A stretch of 64,000 nucleotides of DNA from Engraulis encrasicolus (Eukaryota; Chordata; Actinopteri; Clupeiformes; Engraulidae). The notes below the pieces were generated by a model. It did not search any database. It was not told the origin of the DNA and worked only from the letters and a program-made list of their open reading frames with translations. The stretch covers positions 17,756,177-17,820,176 of the forward strand of contig NC_085869.1 in NCBI RefSeq assembly GCF_034702125.1, read 5' to 3'. Below are positions 27,591 through 39,849 of the stretch, piece by piece. Position numbers and translations under genes: made by a program. Numbering within the stretch: position 1 is the first letter of the stretch; each line of letters begins with the position of its first letter.

Positions 27591-29210
27591 AGTGTTACCA
27601 ATTCCGGCAGTTAAACCTTTCAATCTCATGAGGCTATAGATGGTGTTTTGTGCAGAATACAAATCAGAGCCAAGGCTTGACGTGACATTTTATATGAAAC
27701 CAGAAATTGGTGTGAAATTCATATTGCATGATATCTATTGAATCCATGATTGACAAAGAAAGGCCTACACATAACACATGCCTAAATATACCCTTTTAAT
27801 TTTAGTTTTAATTGTGCTTGTAATATAACCCGAGGATAATAGCTTTACAGTTTATCTGGAATAATCTCATTTTTTGACAGTAATTTTCTAAATGGTGTTT
27901 ATGGAAAACACGTTTAAGCACAGTCATTCAAACGAGTTTCGGTTTGCAATAATTTGATTTCAAGGGAAATGCCAAAAGAAATAACTTAATCAATGCACTA
28001 ATAATACAAATCCCTGAACGATACATCCTTGTATATTAAAGCTTTATTTGAAAGGAACTTGAACTTGGAGTTTTCCTCTTTAATTGGCGAACAGGCTGGA
28101 AGTGGAATTGTCATAGAGAGCAATAAGAGATGTCCCTGCACCCCTAACCTATTTGAATGGGAAAGAATACTCAGACAGGCCTCTCATTCTGTTATGGCTA
28201 TAAGAAACATAGGAAGTATTTATTAAAGCTAATGTGTTCCTTTAAAATATGCCAGAAAAGGTACTGTAGTTCAGCATCAGAAAACACAGTGTTATCATGC
28301 TCTTCCTAATCAGGTTCAGCAGCCTAAGAACAATGCAAGCAGTTCTATGTAGCCTACATTACAGGGGTACGAAAATTAAAGTTCAGAGAACCTGTGGTCA
28401 GACTTGGATTAAAGAAGCAAAAAAAATACACAGTCATAGTGTTCAGTATGTACAGTATTTGTCTGGTGTAGATAATTGTTTTTTTCCCTCCAATGGTGAG
28501 GCAAACCATCCCAGTCTGTTATTTTGTGTGTGGGTGCCACCTTGTTGACAAGGCGACTGCTGACTATGCCTGCTATTGCTGCTGAAATACAGTCTTACAG
28601 GTGCTGACGGAACACAAACTCCTATCTGCTGCAGAGTGCAGAAGAACAGGACTGTTATATAGAACATAATGCAATATTAATAATAGGGAGAGAATGCTAT
28701 TGATTTGAAAAGTGTGTGTGTGTGTGTGTTTGTTTGTGTGTGTGTGTGTGTGCGTGTGTGCGTGCGTGCGTGTGTGTGTGTGCCTAAGGACTGTAGGTCA
28801 GTGTGTGTGTCCTTTGAACTACGTTCTGCAATTATCCCTAAAAGGTCCATTTCAGCATGACTTATAAATCCCGTAATTGTTTAGTCTATGGCTATATGCA
28901 AAAGGGCTCTGTGAACACAAAGCCAATCTGCGACTTGTCTGAATGCGGATTATTCAGACAGAGAATTCCCAGATAAACTCAAAAGTTCAGCCAAGACAAC
29001 ATATCTGGGCTTTTAAAAGCTTAAGATCTATTTCGAGACATCCTGTAATGCATTTGGCCACAAAATGAAAAGAGAAATTTGACCCACATGCGCCAGCTGT
29101 GCCACCAGAAGAGTCTGAAGTCTAAAATCCTTCTTTTCCCCCCCTGCCTTCCCAGGGCAGATGAAAAACACTAAGAAATGAAAAGGGCTGAATTAGTACA
29201 TTGTGGTGGT
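27591..29210. other. Intergenic; (GT)n at 28712-28782; candidate conserved stretch 28850-29110
   Basis: No gene recognised. The GT run is interrupted by TTTG and CGTG units. The segment 28850-29110 is repeat-free and reads like conserved non-coding DNA (GGATTATTCAGACAG, CATTTGGCCACAAAATGAAA), by composition only. Confidence 0.4.
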
Positions 29211-29364
29211 CAGGGAATCTAACAGGGGGACAAAGGGGTCATTTTTCCCAGGCCCAGATAGAGAGGGGGCCCAAAATTGAGTTTCCATTACATTGTAGGT
29301 ATTGGTGAGGGGGCCCTTTCAGATGACTTTGTCCTGGGCCCAGCAAAAGCTGTCAGCTGCCCTG
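29211..29364. mobile_element. CAGGG...CCCTG MITE
   Basis: It matches the element at 38138-38293 throughout: CAGGG start, GGGGGACAAAGGGG, GGCCCAGATAGAGAGGGGGC, CATTACATTG, GGGGGCCCTTTCAGATGACT and a final GCTGCCCTG. The flanks GTGGTGGT and TTGGTGTT match at 6 of 8 bases. Confidence 0.8.
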
Positions 29365-31176
29365 TTGGTGTTAGATGGCATTTGACTGGACTTCACAAAA
29401 AATATTTTCACCACTGTACATGTAATCTTGAATGCCTACGAACTAATTAGAGAGTGCCTTTTGTTTGATAACTCGGTGTAGAATGACATAAAAAGCTAAA
29501 ACGAAAGAATTCCAGCTGGTTTGTCAGTCAGTAAACATAAAACCTTTAGCTTGGATAGCTGGCCATTTTGCCCAACAACACTTTGCCTAAACGTTTCCCC
29601 AGCTCTTTAAAAGCAATGGTCTTCATTCAGCAAAGCAGCACAGCACAGCAGTGTTTTGCTCTTGTTGTCGCAAACTGAAGATGACACATCTCCAATACAA
29701 TATGAAGGGCAAATGGCATTAATCGATCCGCCAGATATGAAATGACTAACTCTGTTTTGTATGTCCTACTATGTAGGTCAAATGGCTGTGTGTGCATCGA
29801 CCAGACACGTGGGGCTACACATAGTAGCATAATTATCTGGAGTGAGTGGATGAAACCTCTCTGATTTTTGCTTATCAACCCATCAGTTATTCTATTTTTC
29901 TTATCAAATGAAAGTGTTGGACTATAATATGATTTAATGCACACCAGAGATTTATGAGGCCTAAAGATGATGTGCAGCACATGATGGCGTGTTTGTGAAG
30001 AGTACACTGTACACAACACAACCACTTTTACAGTTTTTTCTCGGTTGTTTACACACAATTTCTGGTACTTGACACACAATTCTGAAAACATTTCACCCAT
30101 TCATTCACCATACCCATGAACCAATGCCACTGAACAACAATCACAACTCCTTCTTTACACTCAATTTTAACTTTCCATTGTAACACACAACTGTTCCAAA
30201 TCACTAGCCAGAATTATCTGGATTTCACACACTTTTCATGTAGAATATAGCACTGGTTTTGAGAAACATTGTGACACAATTCCATTGAAAATACTAAAAC
30301 CAATTGCTATACTACGTTGTACGTATGTGCACTTCCTCATCACATGGACAAACTCCATGGGCCTGTGGTATGGGACAGTGTATCTGGGGCAGAAGTACTC
30401 AGTTTGATTGGCAAGATATGTTGATATGCATAACAGCATATCTTGTAGAGATGTATAATTCATTGCTGTCAAATCATGCCTTATGAACTGTGTTGGCCTT
30501 GTGCTGTAGGAACCTAGTCTTCACTTGAGAGAGGTCAGCTCTCATCCTCTCGGCTCAGAGGTTGAAATGTTCCCCCTATGTCAATCCTTTTCAGCTGTAC
30601 CATAAACATAAATATTGATTGAAGGCGTCATGTCTCAGTGCTACTGGACTACTAAGCAGCACTAGTAAATATACTGTAATATGCAGTTGTAATGCTGTTA
30701 AGAGCTGTATCCCCTGGCTTTTAAAAGAGCTCATTTTGGGGTCATCTGAAAAGTAGGCCTCTACTGTATATTCAAGCCATCACTACCATCATCTGGTGTG
30801 AGTAGTGGGAGAGGGACCTCTGCTGTGCCTGCACCAGATTTACAGCACAAGTAAGCAACATTGCCATGCTTCTGTCATCATGGCCACAGGCATATTGTGA
30901 AATATGTATCAAGTAATCAATCAGTTGAAAGTGTAGCCTACCTCTTCTGTATGCTCTTCACCAGAATGGCACAGTACAGTAGCCGCAGTAGGCATAGGAC
31001 TGGAGCCACACACTAGCAAATATTTATACTTTGACATCTTAGACCAGAATGAAACGACAGAGTGTAAAAAACATAACTGTGGATTGTTGAGATGTATTTT
31101 TTATTAAAACCATTTAAATGTCAGAAAATCAGTAACATTGGAGCCATTAGTGTCATATGCCTGCACGCAGTGACTC
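29365..31176. other. Intergenic; possible diverged repeat at 30020-30300
   Basis: TTTACAGTTTTTTCTCGG followed by ACACAATT-rich sequence around 30027-30300 recalls a fish DNA-transposon terminus, but I could not find a matching opposite end. No gene supported. Confidence 0.35.
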
Positions 31177-31178
31177 TA

Positions 31179-31409
31179 TACTGCCCTACAAAGGCAAAGT
31201 GCAGTAACTACGCCAACATTGAAACTGAGAAAAAAAGCCTTGGCATTAGGTTGGGTGAGTAACTATGAATTTGTCATGGCAATATCTCTAAAACTGGACA
31301 CATTTGGACCATAAGGTTGTATCACAAGACAAAGGAGGTGTTATGAAAACCATTTTCAGTCTTAACCCAATTTTGACAAGTTACTGCACTTTGCTTTTCT
31401 ATGGCAGTA
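31179..31409. mobile_element. Tc1/mariner-like MITE with TA duplication
   Basis: Inverted termini of about 30 bp start TACTGCCCTACAAAGGC and end CTTTTCTATGGCAGTA; both share GCAAAGTGCAGTAAC in opposite orientation. The element is flanked by TA on each side (31177-31178 and 31410-31411) and does not code for a protein. Confidence 0.85.
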
Positions 31410-31411
31410 TA

Positions 31412-33118
31412 TGCAATATATTATTCTGTCCTGTGTAAACTGAAGTATAGTCATGCACATCCATCAGTCTAACAGAAAGAGGCTTCACGGTCTGTAACAA
31501 CTATTACGAAGTTACAATCTAGAATCTGGGTTAAACTTGCTTTCATAAGCCTGGTAAAGCCAGATAGCCTTAAATCCAATTCCTTTCCCGTGTCTCCTGA
31601 GTGATTTCCTCAATCTCTGTCCATGGTGCTGAACTGAATTGCACATTTATTGCATGTGTGCGCACTGTGATATGCATTGCCCTGTCAGTGCCTTGTGATT
31701 TAACGATGATTACACATCAGCATCACCTATTTCCCCCCTGACTGGAAACTTATTTTAATTTAATTAGTTCTGATTTAATTGTGTATTTTGATTATTTTGT
31801 AACGATCAGTAGCAAGATTAAACCACAAGGTAATTGTGGCAATCAATACTAAACGTCTACTTTTTTCTCTCCAGGGGTGTTTCATGCCCTCATCGCTCCA
31901 TAGACAACTTCCCAGGCTTTCCCCTCTGTCCCGGTCAGGCGAATGCAAATGTAAACGCCAGAGCCCTTATCTTTGTATTTTCACCGACTTCAGTGTTAAT
32001 GAAACTGTCCTCGAAGACCTGATATCTAAGACTTTTATCTTTGCCAGTCAATACTGCGGACAGGGTTGATATCCATCCATCCATCCACCCACCACTGTCA
32101 GTGATAGCTGCAGGACAGAGGACGGAGGGTGGGAATGGGGGTGGGGTGTTTGAATGATTCCAAGGCCTGGTTGGCTCACTGGCAGCAGAGGACATTTCAA
32201 GGACACTGTTAAATAGTGTTATTACTTTTAATGATGTGGCTGAAATTGTATTTTTGTTAATATCGTCCGAAATTTGAATGACCATTCACGTTCCTCAACC
32301 ATCCCGAGCTCTGCTCCAAAAAATTGCCTTCTCCACCAAGGACATTGATTGAAGTGTTTTGTGTGTAGAAACTGTTTGCAAGACTAAATAACAACGTACG
32401 TGAGTTTCACTTAATTACACGACTGCTTGGTTTTTTTTTTTGTCCAAACAGTGGGAGCGTTATTACAAAACTCAACAAGTTACTGCCTTCAGTTAGACCC
32501 AACTCGGGTTTTTAGGTCGTCATATCCTTGGACTTGGAAATTCCTGACATATTGTACAGCACACATTACATCCCAACAGAAAAGATGTTATAACATAATA
32601 AACACACTCTCCAGGTTCTTAGCAATGAGCAATGACAGGATAAAATAAAAGAGCCTTCTTTTGTTTATGCCAAAGCAGACCCTCACATTTCCTCTGTGAG
32701 TGCTTTTGTAAACCGCGGTCTCTTACTACATGGCAGGGGAGGAAAACATGTCACCAGTACTCAAGTCTTATGCCGCAAAGGAATCACAAGGCATCCGTCT
32801 CTCTCTCTCTCTCTCCTTGTGCCCCTTGCTGCAAGGACGGGCCAGCTGTTCATCAGACTATTGCATATTTCACTGTCTGACCACGGTGGATGGACATGGC
32901 TGGTTTGGCCATAGGGCATACAGGGCATTTGCCTGGTGGACTGTTGATGATTTTGGCCTGGTCCTCCCCTCCCCTCAGTGTAGTGGTTTCAGTCCTCATG
33001 CCGCTACAGCAGACCTCTCTGAGTCCGAAATCGGCGATTTACATATTCAGTTTGGCTGTTGTGGTCAAATTAGCTTACAATATATCACTAAAATTGTTGT
33101 CACAGCAGACTTCATTGT
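31412..33118. other. Intergenic; candidate conserved stretches 31590-31840 and 32160-32310; MITE fragment 32885-32950
   Basis: The AT-rich, homeodomain-motif-containing segments (TTAATTTAATTAGTTCTGAT; TTTTAATGATGTGGC) look like non-coding elements by composition. The sequence 32885-32950 resembles the reverse complement of the right end of the element at 59146-59825. A short CT run occurs at 32799-32815. Confidence 0.4.
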
Positions 33119-33126
33119 CTCTCAGT

Positions 33127-33285
33127 CAGGGGCGGAGCTATAGGGAGGGCGAGCAGGGCGCTTGCCCCTGGGCCCAGGGCCCTCCCGTGTTGGGCGTGGG
33201 GGCACTATTGTGAGCTTGGCAAGCTGTATGGGGGGCCCTAGCAGTGTCTTGCCATGGGGCCCTGTGTGGAATTTTCCCGCCACTG
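33127..33285. mobile_element. hAT-like MITE (CAGGGGCGGAGC...CGCCACTG)
   Basis: Second copy of the family at 22548-22704, with the same termini and the same internal CTGTATGGGGGGCCCTA and AGTGTCTTG blocks. The flanks CTCTCAGT (33119-33126) and CTCTCTGT (33286-33293) match at 7 of 8 bases. Confidence 0.88.
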
Positions 33286-33293
33286 CTCTCTGT

Positions 33294-33906
33294 GCCTGGC
33301 GGACCGGTCTTCGCTGAATACTGCCCCAGTCCACCCCTGACAGTAGCTGGCATCAATCCATCCAGTCAGCCATGTTTGTGGGATCTAGTGTGCCACTTGA
33401 TCTGGAAGAAGGAAAAAAACAAAGCCAATCAAGATTCAGTGAAGAGTGCTTGAGATAATGTGCCTATCAATTACCCTGATTGACTAGGCTGTGTAATTAG
33501 CCACACCATTCAGTCTTCTTTTTTTTACGAGGCAGGCTGGCTGCAGGCAGTGTTGTTGACTTTAGTTCATTAGCATGCGAGACGGCAGAGAGGGATTCTC
33601 ACTTTATTCATCAAGAGAGAGAGAGAGGATGTTTCTTATTCACTGTTGTATTTCAATTAACACCTGGCTGTCATGTCTCTAACTCTATGGAAATGCACAT
33701 CTGGTGGGCGTTAGGCTGTCACTTCGATCGCTTAACTTGTATTCCAGGTTGACGCGATACCTCAGATGCCTGTGATTTATGAGATTTTGAACAAATACAC
33801 TGAAATGGACCATAGCATGTTCACTAGTAAGGACTAAAAAAGTGGAGACCCAAAAAACAGTGTACATTATTGTTTTCTTGATTATTTACTTTATCTATTT
33901 ACTAGT
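33294..33906. other. Intergenic, no feature recognised
   Basis: No gene or repeat recognised. Confidence 0.5.
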
Positions 33907-34329
33907 TTAAAGGACCAGTTCTGCCAATTTCAATATGCTGCTGTATTGCTGACGCTACCCTTGACTTGTCAGAACCCGGTGATGCTGCATTTTTTGGCTC
34001 AGCCCTTTCCGAGATATGAGCTATTCTGATGGGGGCAGCTTCTGTTTACATTTTTTAAAATCTTAACATAGGCCTACTGCAAATATTTTCCCAAAAGGTA
34101 TCACTGTTTGCTAGTTGTCTGCTGATGTTGCATAACCTTTTGGATGTTTTTGAGAATAAATAAAAATGTTTTTTTGAAATGTAAACAAACACCTGCCCCC
34201 ATTACAATGACCATGATTTCAGAAAAGGCTGAAGAAAAAGAAAAAAAAAACTCAGGTACTGACAAGTCCAGGGTAGTGTGAGCATTAGCCTACAACTGCA
34301 TGTTGAAATTGACAGAAGTTATCCTTTAA
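33907..34329 (+). mobile_element. TTAA-flanked MITE, copy 1 (E)
   Basis: TTAA borders with imperfect inverted termini (TTAAAGGACCAGTTCTG and GACAGAAGTTATCCTTTAA). The interior is quasi-palindromic, with CCCTTGACTTGTCAG on the left mirrored by CTGACAAGTCCAGGG on the right. An inverted copy is at 57841-58252. Confidence 0.87.
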
Positions 34330-34699
34330 GGGGCTGAGGTGCAGAGGTATATAAAGGAGTACATTCAGGATGTAAGTACAACACTAGCATATAATACCCG
34401 GAAAGCACTGATGATCATCAAAGACACAAGCCACCCTGCACACAAACTGCTCAGCCTCCTGCCCTCTGGAAAGAGGTACAGGCGCCTCCGTTCCCGTACC
34501 ACCAGGCTGGCGAGCAGCACAATGCACCAAGCGATCAAGATGCTGAACACTCAACCCACTCTCCCTCCACTGTCAGCCTCTAGCCAGCAAGGCCACTGAC
34601 AACCCCCCCCCACCCCCCACCACCATATCTGCGACTGAACATTCCACCTGCACTACTATACTCGTGACTGAACTTTCAACCTGCACTAACTCAAAACAT

Positions 34700-34771
<72 letters not shown>

Positions 34772-34813
34772 GCACACTGCACTTTCTGCACTAAACCCAA
34801 ACATACACACACT

Positions 34814-34892
<79 letters not shown>

Positions 34893-34943
34893 ACACACAC
34901 ACAAGACGCACACCGCACCTTCTACCTGCACTAAACACATACA

Positions 34944-34989
<46 letters not shown>

Positions 34990-35352
34990 TGCTGGTGTAC
35001 TTGACAGACCTTTTTTAATATTTATTTTCTTCAAAATGCTACTATTACCATGTCAGAACGCTATAAAGGACTTTTTTTAGGAAAAGCACAAAAGCACAAC
35101 AGATACCTCTTAATGTATGTCCTCTACAAGTCTTCTGTTGTCCAGTCTTGCACTTTAAATGTCTGTATGAGCACTGTCTATGTCCATACTGTCTTAAGTC
35201 CATGTATAAGTACTGTCTATGTCTATACTGTCTATGTCCTTACCTAGATTAGTCTATGTCTAATGGGAAAGCAAGAAATGTAATTTCAAATTCTTTGTAT
35301 GACCAGTGCATGTAAAGAAATTGACAATAAAACCTACTTGACTTGACTTGAC
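34330..35352 (+). mobile_element. 5'-truncated L2/Rex1-like LINE 3' end
   Basis: An open frame from 34339 to 34599 carries the C-terminal end of a LINE ORF2, with the motif SHPAHKLLSLLPSGKRYR followed by an R-x-R-T-x-R segment and a stop. Only this end of the reverse-transcriptase ORF remains. A (CA)n-rich insert follows (34699-34986), then a 3' UTR (from about 35009) ending in an ACTTG pentamer tail. The 3' UTR matches the copy at 55118-55442. Truncation begins right after the TTAA element E. Confidence 0.82.
34699..34986. repeat. (CA)n microsatellite cluster inside the LINE 3' region
   Basis: Three CA tracts are separated by two related spacers containing GCAC..CTGCACTAAAC. This suggests that a short unit ending in a CA run was duplicated in tandem before expansion. 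Confidence 0.93.
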
Positions 35353-36700
35353 TAATATATATTACATGACACATAGTTATTCCACTGCACCTAAAGAGGG
35401 TTTTCATAAATCAGCATATTTGCTTCACTATAGGTGGGGAGCCCCATGATGCGTTGTGTGACGGGGGGCAGTGGTTGCAGTAACCGGAATGACACACAAA
35501 AGACACTCAAGATAGTTTTGCTGATATATTTGACATTAGTTTGTCTTCATATAACCGAATGAGTCCTGGCACTGCACTCATTCGTGGCATTTGACACCTG
35601 GCAAATTGGAGCTCAGTGCAATGAATAGTTTGAAAATCAGACAGACAGACAGACCGACAGACAGACAGATAGATATGCAGAAATACACACAGACAGCAGA
35701 CAGAAAGCAGAGAGACAGATAGATAAATCTTGTATGACCATCCTGACCTTCATAACCAAAGACTAAATTCAGCCGTTGGTCAGCATTGCCATCCAGTGGC
35801 ACACAAGAGTACTACAAGTGCTGTGAACAAAATTAAATGAAACCTGGTGACAGGGGCTGTTAAGATTTAATATTATATTAATTAGGGTTTACACAGGCAA
35901 TATCATGTCTCCATATCTACCATATGTACAGTAATTATGTGTGCATTAGTGTCTTTAGTTGCCTTTCGTTGTGTAATTGCTGTAGTAACAATCCATTTCC
36001 AATAAGGAAATCCGTCTGCATGGAGGCTAGGTCAGTGTGTGTGGACGATTTACAGTATATGAACTCAATTCCAGTCAAATAGGTTATATTACAAAAAGCA
36101 AATTATATTGGGGGGCGCTAACAGGAACGCTAGGGCATTATCTTTCCTCATTTACTGTCAGCCTCAGTTGGAGCATGATTTGCTGCTCAGTATGAGCAGG
36201 GGATCCTGGTTTAACGATGTTCAGACCTTATCACAAAAGGTGATCTAATGATTTTCTGGACCTGCCCGTCCTAATGAGTGTGCAAATGTCAGACAGGAGG
36301 ATCATCTAATTACTGAAGTCATCTTTGTTAAGAGAAAAGCTAAAAGAGAATGGTCAGGGCAGGCAGGGAATCTCAACCCCCCCCTCCTCATTAGTGTAGT
36401 TTGATTCATTTTTGAATCACGTTATTAGAAGGGAAAAAAATCAAGATCAACATTGTTAAAAAGTAGATTTTGAATGTTTTGCTGTTAGGGTTTTTCATCG
36501 CCTTAAGCAGAGCAGACTTGTTGGATGAGAGTATAGCCACTTTTTTTTTTTTTGCAGATGTCAGATTGAATAAATAGCAGATGACTCAGTGGGGTGGCTG
36601 TGCTGTATAATGCACCAACTTCCTGCTTTCCAAGGAGCCTTATTCAGGTGATGAAAATGCATGATGCCATTAGAGCCCTGCTGAAACCCACAGCAGACAC
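35353..36700. other. Intergenic; (GACA)n at 35638-35728; candidate conserved stretch 36160-36330
   Basis: An imperfect GACA/GATA tetranucleotide run is present. The segment 36160-36330 is AT-balanced, repeat-free and resembles conserved non-coding sequence (TCTAATGATTTTCTGG; CATCTAATTACTGAAG), by composition only. No gene recognised. Confidence 0.4.
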
Positions 36701-37224
36701 CAGGGCTGGACTGGACATCCAGCATAGCGGGCATTTCCTGGTGGGTCCTGCACTCCTTAAAACCCTTTGAGGAGTGCCATCACAAATATGTGCTTAGAAT
36801 TTTGCCCAAATTTTGAGTTCTCATTATGATGTCATAAGGACTTTGCGAGATTTTCAACACAGACTTCTATGGGAGCTGTAGAGTGTTCAAGTAAAATTCT
36901 AGAAGAACCTTTAGAATTTCCTTACTCCTCAAAGGGTTAAAGAGGGCCCCTCATAATTAGCAGTGTGATTCTCCGGTGGGCCCTGCACCCTTGTGGGCCC
37001 CTATTTTCAGAAAAGTTAAGAAAATATATAGTATACTGTATACACAGCATATATACAGTATATATTATTATTTATTTTCATTTTTTATATACATTTCTGA
37101 AAATAGGGGCCCACAAGGGTGCAGGGCCCACCGGTGAGGTCAGTCAGTTCCACGCTGCTAATTATGAGGGGCCTTCTTTCAGGCAAAAGTGCCCGGGCCC
37201 TATTTCTCCCTCAGTCCAGCCCTG
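36701..37224. mobile_element. hAT-like element (CAGGGCTGGACTGG...CAGTCCAGCCCTG) with nested insertion
   Basis: The inverted termini are CAGGGCTGGACTGG and CTCAGTCCAGCCCTG. The flanks GCAGACAC (36693-36700) and GCCGGCAC (37225-37232) match at 6 of 8 bases. It contains a nested TTAA MITE (36757-36940) and an internal inverted pair (about 36976-37016 with 37094-37131) around an AT-rich loop. Partial copies lie at both window ends. Confidence 0.85.
36757..36940. mobile_element. piggyBac-like TTAA MITE nested in the hAT-like element
   Basis: The borders are TTAA with inverted ends: CCCTTTGAGGAGT on the left mirrored by ACTCCTCAAAGGG on the right. TTAA followed by CCC is typical of piggyBac termini. 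At 184 bp it is non-coding. Confidence 0.87.
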
Positions 37225-37232
37225 GCCGGCAC

Positions 37233-38129
37233 TCTTCCGCCGTCATCATTTCGCATTATCGGAAGATGGCCGTGACCTGTTAGAGTTATTGATGAGGTCT
37301 CACAACTTAGATATTAAGCTAACAAATTATGCTAAAAACACCCGATGAAATAAACGGTCTTGGAAATATCAGTGTCTGTGAATTTAGCTTTTTGAGTATG
37401 TGTAGATGTGAAGTCAGCAAAACCACCCATACAGTAAGCGCAATTTTATGATGAAATTTTATGATGGAAAAAAACCTGCATTGTTTAAAAAAGGTAGCCG
37501 TTGACTTGAGAGAATGGAGTGAGCATTTCCTATGTCAGGTGCGCACGCATAAGATGGCCCCGTCTTCACACACCTAGCCAGTCTCACCTAGCGGATAGGC
37601 CGCGTGGCATTTTTCTGACAGGACCGCAACGCTGCAGCATCCTGCTTTGTGACTGGTGATCCCTGTATTGCTTACTGTCTTTGTTGACATACAGAGTTGG
37701 CTTGGTATACGTGACCTTAGCTTTTGTTTCACAAGGAAACGACTTGACAAAATACCCCTCTGGCAGCTTGTCACATTGTTTCACGTCTTCTGCCCAGATA
37801 GTCCACAAGAGACAGATATGCTTTGATGTTAATTTCGCCTGAACGTTATGTGAATGCAGACCTAATGACCCCAGATTATGAGTCATCAATCCTTTCCAAT
37901 CATACTCTCTCTCTTGGGTTTGACTCAGGGGAGGGTGAAAATATCTTTAATTGCAGATATACAAATGAGCTCAGTCTTCTAGAAGCTTTGGCTAAATATT
38001 AAATCAGCCCTACACGTGACTGTACACTTCTTTGCTTAACATACCCCTCAGCCAGCCACGAGCCATTCAGGAGTAAAAGCCATGTAAGAGTTGTTACACC
38101 CTACAGAGAACAAGACTTTATAAATAAAC
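37233..38129. other. Intergenic, no feature recognised
   Basis: No gene or structured repeat recognised. Confidence 0.5.
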
Positions 38130-38137
38130 CTGACCGT

Positions 38138-38293
38138 CAGGGGTGCAGACAGGGGGGACAAAGGGGACAGTTGTCCCGGGCCCAAGGAGAGATGGGGCCC
38201 AGAATTGGTTCCTCATTACATTGCACCTACTGGGCAGGGGGGCCCTTTCAGATGACTTTGTCCCAGGCCCGACCAAAGCTGTCAGCGGCCCTG
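38138..38293. mobile_element. CAGGG...CCCTG MITE
   Basis: The best-preserved copy of the family also found at 9475-9842 and 29211-29364. It starts CAGGGGTGCAGACAGG and ends GTCAGCGGCCCTG. The flanks CTGACCGT (38130-38137) and CTGACAGT (38294-38301) match at 7 of 8 bases. Confidence 0.87.
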
Positions 38294-38546
38294 CTGACAG
38301 TTGTTGGGGAAAATGCATATTGGTAACTTCTGCAGGGAGGGCGGGCACAGCGCAGCTAGGGAGAAGTGAGTCTATTAATTAGCGGGTATGCGATAATTAT
38401 ACCTCAACGAATGTTTTGCTTTCCGCAGCATTTGCACTGCGAGAGGGCAAATAACTAACTACTCTTATTACTTTAGTATGCAGCTGACCTGAGAGGCTCT
38501 TGTGTCTTCAAAAACGCTTTCTGCATACAGATGACCTTGTTGTACT

Positions 38547-38676
38547 GTGAGTGAGTGAGTGAGTGAGTGAGTGAGTGAGTGAGTGAGTGAGTGAGTGAGT
38601 GAGTGAGTGAGTGAGTGAGTGAGTGAGTGAGTGAGTGAGTGAGTGAGTGAGTGAGTGAGTGAGTGAGTGAGTGAGT

Positions 38677-38769
<93 letters not shown>
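38547..38769. repeat. Compound microsatellite (GAGT)n-(GA)n-(GT)n
   Basis: About 34 GAGT tetranucleotides (38547-38682) run directly into a GA tract (to 38732) and then a GT tract (to 38769). The tetranucleotide is itself the sum of the two dinucleotides that follow. Confidence 0.98.
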
Positions 38770-38771
<2 letters not shown>

Positions 38772-39849
38772 GGCCCGCGTACATGAACCTTCTGTGATCA
38801 GGATTACTGCGTTTATGGAGTAATTATGTTAATCCACATCTTTGCATTTCTAATCATCACTCGCTGCCTATACCACTAACCGCTCACACATTGTGTGTCA
38901 CTTCATTAGGCTAAGCAATTATTAATTATTCCTCTGCAACCTAGAACTATTACAGCATCAAGTGTGTAAATATTGTGTCATCATACCGTTATTAATAGAT
39001 GATGCAAGACTGGCAACAGGGCCAAGGGCATAGTGGTGATATCATCCTTGGCACATTATGGCCAAAGTGCCAGGCAAATGGGACTTCTCCATTTGAAAAA
39101 CATCTCTGGCATTTTACAGTGCTACTATATGCAACTCCCCCTAGCTCGGGCTTGTGTAATTCATGCATGACAATGGTGAAATTGTATATTTCATGCACTG
39201 AATGGTCGTGCTGTTACAGAGGGTAGTGTCTCACACCACAGACTGGATGTGGCAAAGGCCGGGGATGACTCAGTTTGGTGTCAGCCTTCGGGAGTGGATG
39301 TAGGCTATGCTCACGGCGGGCATGTAGGCCATAGTTAGTCATGCGCATCCTCTATGGTTATTTTCTATGCACGTTTGGGGTTTTACCGTCACATTCTCGT
39401 TAAATACACATGAGATTTTGCATGCACAATGTAGGCTTCCAACTTGGGAAAGGGTAGACTACACATGGGAACAGAACACCAAAGCGCAAAACGTGTTCTT
39501 ACCCCTCATATGTGTTGGGGGGTCTTCTTGAACTATGCATGGTGAGCTAGAAAATCACCTTTTGAACATTCTGTAACTATTGCGCAAGCATGGTCTCGTT
39601 CGCTGGTCTGTGTTGCTGTTTGGGCTTTTGCCATTCACAATCACTCTTTGAACTTCAGAGAGGCGGGACTCAGCGATAGTGACAAGCGTTGCACATTTGA
39701 GGAAAATCGCTCCAACAGCGTGTATCTCAGTCAGTCCCATTCTTAAACCATGAGAGGGGTAGGAGATGGCAATAGTAAAGACTGCTACTTTAGCTGCCCT
39801 CTTTAGTGGAGAGCTGCGCTTGCACTGTGGAGCAAACAATTATTTCAGG
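38770..39849. other. Intergenic upstream of the SLITRK5-like gene
   Basis: No gene recognised; it may hold distal regulatory DNA. Open frames on both strands are short and motif-free. Confidence 0.45.

Noticed and set aside
29627..30100. 157-codon minus-strand open frame
   Set aside because: No known motif, and it partly covers repeat-like sequence after 30020; likely chance.
30020..30490. Possible DNA transposon starting TTTACAGTTTTTTCTCGG
   Set aside because: No inverted partner terminus or target duplication could be found, so it is left as an uncertain repeat-like segment.
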